From positions 62,001-126,000 of the forward strand of contig JAOSJL010000001.1 of assembly GCA_027494115.1 (NCBI GenBank): a stretch of 64,000 bases of DNA. Reading direction: 5' to 3'. A program made the position numbers and the translations under genes. The DNA is from Acidimicrobiia bacterium (lineage in GTDB: Bacteria > Actinomycetota > Acidimicrobiia > IMCC26256 > JAOSJL01). Below are positions 58,067-64,000 of the stretch, piece by piece (positions within the stretch are counted from its first letter, which is position 1; each line of letters opens with the position of its first letter). The notes beneath the pieces are model-generated. The model saw nothing but the letters and a program-made list of their open reading frames with translations. It ran no database searches and was not told the DNA's origin.

Positions 58067-58072
58067 CTTTCT

Positions 58073-58417
58073 ATGACGAATCCCTGTTGTGCGCCCGTGT
58101 GCGACGCCCCGTTGTCCGAGGCCGAGGCCACCGATCTGGCCGCGGCGATGCACGCCCTGGCCGACCCGGTGCGGTTGCGGCTGCTGAGCCACGTGGCGGC
58201 ACGGCCGAACGGCGAGGCCTGTGCCTGCGAGTTGGTGGACGTGGTGGGGCGCTCGCAACCCACGGTGAGTCACCACCTCAAGGTTCTCCACGGGGCGGGG
58301 CTGCTCGAACGGGAGCGGCGCGGCACATGGGTCTGGTACCGGGTCGCACCCACCCGACTCGCCGATCTCCAGAACGCCCTCGCTCCCCCACCGCCGACGA
58401 CGCGAGAAACCCTCTGA
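58073..58417 (+). CDS. arsR: ArsR-family metalloid-responsive repressor
   Basis: A 114-residue winged-helix repressor: MHALADPVRLRLLSHVAARP, the DNA-recognition helix in VGRSQPTVSHHLKVLHGAGL, and LLERERRGTWVWYRV as the wing. Cysteines that could bind arsenite stand at the N-terminus (NPCCAPVC) and before helix 3 (EACACELVDVV). It should repress itself and the divergent ArsI-like gene through the two palindromes upstream until metalloid binds. The ATG at 58073 coincides with the predicted transcript start. Confidence 0.88.
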   Translation: MTNPCCAPVCDAPLSEAEATDLAAAMHALADPVRLRLLSHVAARPNGEACACELVDVVGRSQPTVSHHLKVLHGAGLLERERRGTWVWYRVAPTRLADLQNALAPPPPTTRETL

Positions 58418-58491
58418 TCCCGGGGCCCATGTGTCAGTCTCACAGTTGTGACGACACGGCCTGATTCCGATTCTCGATGCAACGCACGTCG

Positions 58492-58524
58492 GCCGTGAGA
58501 CAGCCGTGAGACGGCCGTGAGACG
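58492..58524. repeat. 11-bp tandem repeat over a start codon
   Basis: Three copies of GCCGTGAGACG (one base differs in the first). The GTG of the last copy is the likely start of the ClC gene. The other two offer GTG codons in the two other frames. Confidence 0.85.
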
Positions 58525-59791
58525 CCGCGATCAGATCAAGGCCATCGGCCGTCAGTACCGCCAGTCCGTCTTCCTCGCCGCGGCTGTCGGAGCCCTCACC
58601 GGCCTCGTCGTGGCCTTCTACGACGAGCTCGTCGTCGAGCACATGCTCAAGGCCGTCCTCGAGGCACCCTTGTGGGTCGCGGCCTTCATGCCCCTCGTCG
58701 GCCTGCTGGTCGCCGCGATCATCGTGCAGTGGGTGGGGGGAAGCTCCACCGAGACGGCCGACGCCTATATCCGCAGCTTCCACGATCCCAACAGGGACCT
58801 GGATCACCGACCACTTCTCGGACGCCTGGCCGCGTCCGTGGCGACCCTGGGCTCCGGGGGCGCGATGGGTCTGGAGGGTCCGTCGGTCTACATCGGCGCC
58901 GGAATCGGTTCGCAGTTCCAGCGACGCTTCGCACGGCTGTTCACGTTCGACCACCCCAAGCTTCTGATGGTCGCGGGAGCCGCCGCAGGTGTGGCGGCGA
59001 TCTTCAAGACACCTGCCACCGGCGCGATCTTCGCACTGGAGGTTCCCTACCAGGGCGACCTCGCGCGTCGCATGCTTCTTCCGGCTCTCGTGGCGGCGGC
59101 GTCGGGCTATCTCGTCTTCGTGTCCATCGAGGGCACCGACAGGCTCCTCCCGGTCACCGGAGCACCGGACATCTTCGACCTGCGCGACCTCGGTGGCGCC
59201 ATCGTGGTCGGTGTCGGCGCGGGCCTGTTGGCTCGTGGGTTCGCCAAACTGATCCGGGAAGCCAAGGCACTGGCGCAGCGCACTCATCCGTATCTCCGGG
59301 CACTCGTGGGTGGCCTGTTGCTGGCGGGCTTGTTCGGCATCTGTCGGGCTGCGATCGGTGAGAGCCTCACGCTCGGACCGGGTTTCGACGCCGTCGAATG
59401 GGCACTGGACCCGAGCCGCGGCGTCGGCGTGCTCCTCGCCCTCTTCATGTTGCGTGCCGTAGCAACGTCGGCCACGGTCGCCGGTGGAGGTGCGGGTGGG
59501 CTGTTCGTCCCCCTCGTCGTCGCCGGCGCGCTGTTCGGCCGAGCAGTCGGTGGCATCATCGGCGCCGTCGACACGACGCTGTTCCTCGTGATCGGGGTCG
59601 CCGCCTTCCTCGGCGCGGGCTACCGCGTCCCGCTCGCCGCGGTCATGTTCGTGGCCGAGTCGACAGGTCGACCGGGCTTCGTCGTTCCCGGCGTGATCGC
59701 CGCGGTAGCCGCCGAGCTCGTGATGGGGCGTTCGTCGGTCAGCGTGTACCAGGTCGCCGCCTCCGACGAACCCGAGGAACCGGCCCAGTAG
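58517..59791 (+). CDS. ClC-type chloride channel/transporter
   Basis: A 424-residue membrane protein of the ClC fold. The selectivity-filter block GSGGAMGLEGPSVYIGAGIG carries the gating Glu. FKTPATGAIFALEVPYQGDL follows, then ATSATVAGGGAGGLFVPLVV and FLGAGYRVPLAAVMFVAEST. Around ten hydrophobic helices are visible and no CBS domains. It would move chloride or another anion, by exchange with protons if the Glu works as in bacterial antiporters. The start is the GTG at 58517, inside the repeat. It is 99 bases from arsR and not clearly linked to it. Confidence 0.85.
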   Translation: MRRRDQIKAIGRQYRQSVFLAAAVGALTGLVVAFYDELVVEHMLKAVLEAPLWVAAFMPLVGLLVAAIIVQWVGGSSTETADAYIRSFHDPNRDLDHRPLLGRLAASVATLGSGGAMGLEGPSVYIGAGIGSQFQRRFARLFTFDHPKLLMVAGAAAGVAAIFKTPATGAIFALEVPYQGDLARRMLLPALVAAASGYLVFVSIEGTDRLLPVTGAPDIFDLRDLGGAIVVGVGAGLLARGFAKLIREAKALAQRTHPYLRALVGGLLLAGLFGICRAAIGESLTLGPGFDAVEWALDPSRGVGVLLALFMLRAVATSATVAGGGAGGLFVPLVVAGALFGRAVGGIIGAVDTTLFLVIGVAAFLGAGYRVPLAAVMFVAESTGRPGFVVPGVIAAVAAELVMGRSSVSVYQVAASDEPEEPAQ

Positions 59792-59842
59792 CCCCTGCGT
59801 CCGCGGACGTGGTGAGCCCGAGCGGTAGCCTGACCGGCGTTT

Positions 59843-59860
59843 CCGGCGCACCTGCGCCGG
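59843..59860. terminator. Hairpin between ClC and HdeD-like genes
   Basis: Perfect 8-base arms CCGGCGCA and TGCGCCGG around CC. No U-tract follows on either strand, so it may be a terminator stem or a processing signal. Confidence 0.4.
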
Positions 59861-59886
59861 TGGTGGGCAAACGGGGAGCGTGGCAC

Positions 59887-60483
59887 GTGTCTGACGTCGG
59901 GATGAACGAGTTCGACGACGACGGAGAGGCAGCCGCTGTCGGGCACTACTGGTGGGTCTTCGGGCTCACCGGGCTCGTGGTCACCGTGTTCGGCATCCTT
60001 CTCCTCGCCGTGCCCCAGACGCTGTACGCGATCGCCGTGGTCTTCGGCCTCGCTCTTCTCTTCGTGGGGATCCTCGAGGTCGTGCACGGCTTCGTGCTGA
60101 AGGGCACGACGCTGTGGTGGATCTACATCGTGAGGGGTCTGGTGAGTGTCGGCTTCGGCATCGTGCTCATCTTCTGGCCGGGGGAAACCGCCACCGTGAT
60201 CGCCGTCTTCGCCGGGATCTACCTCATCATCGCCGGCATCTTCGAGTTCGTGATCGTGCTGGCCGTCCCCGACGCCGACGACCGCGGGCTCTACGTCCTT
60301 CTTTCGATCGCGGCCGTGATCGTGGGGATCTTCGTGCTGCGCGACCCGGAGCGCTCCCTCCGGCTCATCTCACTGCTGCTCGGCGCGTGGTTCGTCTTCT
60401 TCGGCATGCTCGAGATCGTCTCCTCGTTCGGGATCCGGGCGCTGGGCAAGGAGCTGAGCGACTCGGGAGCCGACGACGCCTGA
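59887..60483 (+). CDS. HdeD-family (DUF308) membrane protein
   Basis: A 198-residue protein with six membrane helices in three DUF308 pairs (WWVFGLTGLVVTVFGILLLA, LYAIAVVFGLALLFVGILEV, WWIYIVRGLVSVGFGIVLIF, ATVIAVFAGIYLIIAGIFEF, LYVLLSIAAVIVGIFVL, LISLLLGAWFVFFGMLEIVS). In enterobacteria HdeD helps acid resistance; here the role is unknown. The GTG at 59887 has GGGGAG eight bases ahead, better than the ATG five codons downstream. Short CTGACGA repeats follow its stop. Confidence 0.8.
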   Translation: MSDVGMNEFDDDGEAAAVGHYWWVFGLTGLVVTVFGILLLAVPQTLYAIAVVFGLALLFVGILEVVHGFVLKGTTLWWIYIVRGLVSVGFGIVLIFWPGETATVIAVFAGIYLIIAGIFEFVIVLAVPDADDRGLYVLLSIAAVIVGIFVLRDPERSLRLISLLLGAWFVFFGMLEIVSSFGIRALGKELSDSGADDA

Positions 60484-60532
60484 CGATCTGCCTGACGACC
60501 AGACGACCTGACGGGCCGAGCGACGCCTGCGC

Positions 60533-61249
60533 TCAGTCGGATGTGCGCTGACCTCCGACACTGGTCGTTCCCCCGAGCAGCGACACGCCCCGGGCCACGA
60601 CCGTGACGAGGAAGACCTGCCCCATGAGGGCCTCGAGAACGGTGAGTGACTGCCCGAAACCCTGTGCCGGCGTCAGATCACCGAAACCGAGCGTCGTGAG
60701 CGTCACGAAGCTGAAGTAGTAGAAGTCGCCCGACGTCGGGTCGCTGACCTGGTTGAAGAAGCTCGTCTGGCTGATGCCGTCCACACCAATGAACAGAAGC
60801 GCGAAGACACTGCCGAGACCCACGTACACGCACAGGAGACCGAGGATCGTCTCCCCCGTGACGGTTTCGTGGCGCCATACGCGCCCGAGGACCACGAGGG
60901 GGAGGACCGCCAGCATGGCGGCGTTGATCAGGGTCCCGACGCCGCGGAGCTCTGGAACGTTCACGAAGTGGGCCGCGACCTGGAAGCCGAACGCACAGCT
61001 CCCCAGAAAGATCACCAGCACCATCACGCGTCGTTCAACGCGCGACGTCAACAAGGCGGTGACGAGCGTAGCGAGCGTGAGAGCCGACGTGATCGACCGC
61101 ATCCAGCCGGCGCCGGTGCTCATCGAGAGCACAAAGGTCAGGACGAGAAGACCGAGCACGACGCCGTAGCTGTCGGCTGGCCTGAGGGGCGGGGTCACCC
61201 TCGTGTGTCCCCAGCTCACGGGCGTCGCGTTCTCCTCACGTTCGGTCAC
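60533..61249 (-). CDS. Potassium-channel-like protein, single pore domain
   Basis: A 238-residue membrane protein with about six helices and one pore loop. FVTLTTLGFGDLTPAQGFG contains the selectivity filter T-L-G-F-G-D, a variant of TVGYG with Leu and Phe. The loop is preceded by LLCVYVGLGSVFALLFIG and followed by LEALMGQVFLVTVVARGVSL. There is no cytoplasmic RCK domain and no charged S4, so it fits the small ion-channel (Ion_trans_2) group. Start GTG at 61249. Confidence 0.8.
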   Translation of the reverse strand: MTEREENATPVSWGHTRVTPPLRPADSYGVVLGLLVLTFVLSMSTGAGWMRSITSALTLATLVTALLTSRVERRVMVLVIFLGSCAFGFQVAAHFVNVPELRGVGTLINAAMLAVLPLVVLGRVWRHETVTGETILGLLCVYVGLGSVFALLFIGVDGISQTSFFNQVSDPTSGDFYYFSFVTLTTLGFGDLTPAQGFGQSLTVLEALMGQVFLVTVVARGVSLLGGTTSVGGQRTSD

Positions 61250-61290
61250 GCCGATAGCGTCGCGTAGGTACGCCGCCGAATGAGGGACCC

Positions 61291-61869
61291 ATGGTCAGAA
61301 CCGACTCCACGATGGTTCCGCTGGGGACACCGGCGCCCGACTTCCGCCTGCCGGACCCGTCAGGTAACGAGTTCGCCCTCGCGGATTTCGCCGACGCTCC
61401 GGCGTTGTTGGTGATGTTCCTCTGCAACCACTGCCCGTTCGTCCAGCACGTGCGTCGCGAGTTGGCGCTGCTCACCGACCGCTGGGCGGCACGGGGAGTC
61501 GCGGTCGTCGGAATCAACAGCAACGACGTGGACGCTCACCCCGACGACTCCCCCGAGCACATGGCCGACGAGGCCCGCGCAGTCGGCTACCGGTTCCCGT
61601 ATCTGTTCGACGCGACCCAGGACGTGGCGAAGGCGTACCGGGCGGCGTGCACACCCGACTTCTTCCTGTACGACGCGGAGGGCACGCTCGCGTACCGGGG
61701 TCAGATGGACTCGAGCCGTCCCGGCAACGACGTTCCGGTGACCGGCGAGGATCTCGACGCAGCGATCGACGCGGTGCTGGCCGGCGAGTCCGTTCCCGAA
61801 CCGCACCACCCGAGCATGGGCTGCAACATCAAGTGGAAGCCCGGCAACGAGCCCCCCTGGTTCGGCTGA
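61291..61869 (+). CDS. Thioredoxin-fold redoxin (AhpC/TSA-type)
   Basis: A 192-residue cytoplasmic protein: PLGTPAPDFRLPDPSGNEFA at the N-terminus, FLCNHCPFVQHVRRELALLT with a CxxC-like C-N-H-C centre, VVGINSNDVDAHPDDSPEHM, and GYRFPYLFDATQDVAKAYRA followed by ACTPDFFLYD with the cis-Pro. The C-terminal MGCNIKWKPGNEPPWF is the hallmark of a widespread thioredoxin-family group beside AhpC. It probably acts as thiol oxidoreductase or peroxidase; its reductant is unknown. Confidence 0.85.
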   Translation: MVRTDSTMVPLGTPAPDFRLPDPSGNEFALADFADAPALLVMFLCNHCPFVQHVRRELALLTDRWAARGVAVVGINSNDVDAHPDDSPEHMADEARAVGYRFPYLFDATQDVAKAYRAACTPDFFLYDAEGTLAYRGQMDSSRPGNDVPVTGEDLDAAIDAVLAGESVPEPHHPSMGCNIKWKPGNEPPWFG

Positions 61870-61903
61870 GTGATCACCCGCCCTCACGTCGTGTGTGGCG
61901 GGG

Positions 61904-62836
61904 TCACGACGGGAGCACGGTGAAGGTGGCCCGGTACCGGTCTCCCGGGCTCACCGTCGGGTGATCTCCGGTTACCAGGGCGTTCGTCGCCGCCGTCATC
62001 GGCTCGAGCGCGGTGAACGCGTGGCGCGGCGGTGCGTACACCTGCGTGAACTCGTAGCCCCGCCCGATGCGCACCTCGAGCCGACGCCCACCTCCGCTGA
62101 TCGCCAACCGCCGTTCACGGTGGAGCCGGTAGTGGTCGTCGAAGGTACGCCCCTCCAGAGCAACGTCGCCGCCGCGCACCTGCGACGTCTGACCCGTCGG
62201 GATTCCGCGGTCGTCCAGGTCGATCTGGGTGCAGGAGGGAAGCTCCACGGACCAGTCGCGGCGCGCCACGCCGGGAAGCGTGAAGTACGGGTGGAATCCG
62301 AACGAAATCGGCACGGCCCGTCGGCCGGTCGGCTCGACGGTGGTGGTGATCTCGAGCGCGTCGGCACCGAGCGATGCGGTGATCGTCAACCGGTGCGGAA
62401 ACGGGAACGCTCGGAAGCGCGCCGTGTCGTCCCGGCCGTGGTCGAACGTGGTGCTGAGAACGGCGCGGCGTCCCGTCGGACCCGCTCGCACGACCGACCA
62501 GCGCAGGGGTCCGACCATCGTCCCGTGCATCGGGAGCCCTTTACCGTCACGGTGCACGTCGAGACCGGCGAGGTCCACGCGAGCCCGCTCCACGCGGTAT
62601 TCCCCCTTCGCGAGCCGGTTCGCCCACGGGTGCAACAGGGGGATCCCGGTCGTATGCCCGCTTCGAAATCCCGCCACGCCGTCAGGCAGTGCGACGTACT
62701 CCAGACCGTCGCGTCGAAGCGACACCCCCAGCATGCCGACGGAAGGCAGGAAGCTCGCCGCCAGGCGACCGGCGCTCAGCGTGACGCCCGGGGCGCCGTG
62801 GCTGTCGTCGACGTGGACGCGTGGCTCGTCGGGCAC
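61904..62836 (-). CDS. Aldose 1-epimerase family protein
   Basis: A 310-residue galactose-mutarotase fold. It has GVTLSAGRLAASFLPSVGML, PLLHPWANRLAKGEYRVERA (N-R-x-x-x-G motif), PMHGTMVG with a His, SFGFHPYFTLPGV with the catalytic His, and AFTALEPMTAATNALVTG with the catalytic Glu. It would interconvert alpha and beta sugar anomers, though many such proteins act on other hexoses or hexose phosphates. Start GTG at 62836, divergent from the RNase H gene with 100 bases between. Confidence 0.85.
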   Translation of the reverse strand: MPDEPRVHVDDSHGAPGVTLSAGRLAASFLPSVGMLGVSLRRDGLEYVALPDGVAGFRSGHTTGIPLLHPWANRLAKGEYRVERARVDLAGLDVHRDGKGLPMHGTMVGPLRWSVVRAGPTGRRAVLSTTFDHGRDDTARFRAFPFPHRLTITASLGADALEITTTVEPTGRRAVPISFGFHPYFTLPGVARRDWSVELPSCTQIDLDDRGIPTGQTSQVRGGDVALEGRTFDDHYRLHRERRLAISGGGRRLEVRIGRGYEFTQVYAPPRHAFTALEPMTAATNALVTGDHPTVSPGDRYRATFTVLPS

Positions 62837-62936
62837 GGCCGGGAGCGTACGCCAGGCGGGCCGCGACGCCTTTGACGCCGGCAGGATTCCTCAGCCCGTG
62901 CGCGTCGGTGGGGTCGCGGGCGGGCATCCTGGTGCG

Positions 62937-64000
62937 GTGACGTCCTCCCCGAACAAGTCCTCCCCGAAGAAATCCTCGCCGAAGACATCGTCGCCGCAGC
63001 GGGCCACAACCGTGTACACCGACGGAGCCTGCCTGGGGAACCCGGGTCCCGGCGGCTGGGCCTGGGCGGTGCCCGACGGCCCCTACGCCAGCGGCCCCGC
63101 GGCCAAGACCACCAACCAGCGTATGGAGATCACCGCGGCGTACGAGGCATTGCGCGCGCTGGACGGGCCGGTCGACGTCGTGAGTGACTCCACCTACGTC
63201 GTGCACTGCTTCCGGGACGGGTGGTGGGAAGGTTGGATGAAGCGCGGCTGGAAGAACTCGAAGAAGGAACCGGTCGCCAACCGCGACCTCTGGGAGCCCC
63301 TGATCGAGCTCGTACGCTCGCGCCCCGACGTGTCGTTCCGCTGGGTGAAGGGTCACTCCGGTGACCCGATGAACGACGCCGTGGACGCTCTCGCCACCGA
63401 CGCCGCGCGCACCCAGGCCGCGCGAGAAGGTGAGCATCTGAGCGCCGTGCTGATCGCGCAGCTGGAGGAGGATCCCGCCGACAGGTCAGCCACTGCAACC
63501 CCGAGCGTCGCCGGCGAACCCGACGGTGACGGTATCGACAGCCTCGAAGGCCGCCTCGAGACGCACGGCGTCGTGGTCACGGGCCACCGGCCACCCGAGC
63601 TGGGGGGCTATGACGCAAACAGAATCGCCGATGGCGTCCGCCGGCGTCTGGTGGAGATCCTTCGCGCGAAGGCGCAGGTCGACACCGAGCTCGTGGTGGC
63701 GACCGGTCTCGGGCTGGGTGCCGAACAGCTCGGTGCCGAAGCGGCCGCCGAGGCGGACATCCCCTACGTCGCCGTGCTCGCTTTCCCCGATCCCGACAGC
63801 GTCTGGCCCGACGCGTCGCGCCGTCACTTCCGGAAGCTGCTCGACGGCGCCGAACAGGTCATCGTCCACACGAAGAAGCCGCCGCGCTCGAAACAGCAGG
63901 CCGGCGCGGCCATTGCACGGCGTGACGCCTGGCTGGCGGCGCACAACCATGAGGCCGTCGTCGTGTGGGACGGCACCGACCGCGCGGTCGGCAAGACCGT
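62937..64000 (+). CDS. RNase HI fused to a SLOG/YpsA-like domain (partial)
   Basis: The frame is open from a GTG at 62937 to the window end (354 residues so far). After a Ser/Pro/Lys-rich start comes RNase HI with all four acidic residues: TVYTDGACLGNPGPGGWAWA (Asp), NQRMEITAAYEAL (Glu), VVSDSTYVVHCF (Asp) and GHSGDPMNDAVDALA (Asp). A linker from about residue 165 leads to a second domain: THGVVVTGHRPPELGGYDAN, LVVATGLGLGAEQLGAEAAA, IPYVAVLAFPDP and AEQVIVHTKKPP. These are the strands and glycine loops of a SLOG (YpsA/DUF1273-like) nucleotide-binding fold. It would remove RNA from RNA-DNA hybrids; what the SLOG domain senses is unknown. Confidence 0.8.
   Translation, partial: MTSSPNKSSPKKSSPKTSSPQRATTVYTDGACLGNPGPGGWAWAVPDGPYASGPAAKTTNQRMEITAAYEALRALDGPVDVVSDSTYVVHCFRDGWWEGWMKRGWKNSKKEPVANRDLWEPLIELVRSRPDVSFRWVKGHSGDPMNDAVDALATDAARTQAAREGEHLSAVLIAQLEEDPADRSATATPSVAGEPDGDGIDSLEGRLETHGVVVTGHRPPELGGYDANRIADGVRRRLVEILRAKAQVDTELVVATGLGLGAEQLGAEAAAEADIPYVAVLAFPDPDSVWPDASRRHFRKLLDGAEQVIVHTKKPPRSKQQAGAAIARRDAWLAAHNHEAVVVWDGTDRAVGKT

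Noticed and set aside
57326-59851. 841-codon reverse frame across arsI, arsR and ClC
   Set aside because: Shadow of strongly supported genes on both strands; no recognisable domain and poor codon pattern.

Overview
This is high-GC actinobacterial chromosome. The evidence is the many leaderless promoters, the IclR-type gene divergent from leuCD, the attenuator-controlled leuA, the TIGR03086 (mycothiol-type DinB) protein, the sunset-domain protein and the four-base stop/start overlaps. An Acidimicrobiia-like member of Actinomycetota is my inference; no rRNA or other marker is present to confirm it.

Positions 1-14,560 hold a defence-type island in which every gene is cut by frequent frameshifts. 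Still readable are the end of an Eco57I-type adenine methylase coupled to a PLD-SNF2 helicase, a reverse transcriptase, a DUF2325-like protein, a Vsr nuclease convergent with a C5 cytosine methyltransferase, and three further genes that I could not name. Frames break roughly every 30-100 bases while protein motifs survive across the breaks. That looks more like unpolished sequence than old decay, but I cannot exclude real decay. About 2 kb inside the island stays unread.

Positions 14,561-29,033 hold an EEP nuclease with a trypsin-like protease, a translationally coupled ECF sigma/anti-sigma/ABC transporter cassette, a DinB-type protein, a TetR-controlled PEP-synthase-like phosphotransferase, two gene relics and a CoA-disulfide reductase. 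A 0.3 kb coiled-coil/membrane gene occurs twice in direct orientation, about 10 kb apart.

Positions 29,173-47,352 are metabolic: zwf, a HyuA/HyuB hydantoinase-oxoprolinase pair with matching stem-loops before each gene, an IclR regulator, leuC, leuD, leuA with a transcription attenuator, and serA. Between leuD and leuA lie three tandem paralogous LPATG surface proteins and a HAD phosphatase.

Positions 47,407-64,000 are general housekeeping and envelope genes: a lipoprotein, an aminotransferase, a D,D-carboxypeptidase, a DEAD-box helicase, SDR enzymes, a CapA protein, a divergent glucosaminidase pair, a divergent ArsR/ArsI-like pair with two operators, ClC and potassium channels, a redoxin, an aldose epimerase and an RNase H fused to a SLOG-like domain that runs off the window.

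Several otherwise intact genes carry one frameshift, usually in a C or G run. A recurrent oddity is short tandem duplication (11-15 nt) placed exactly over stop or start codons.
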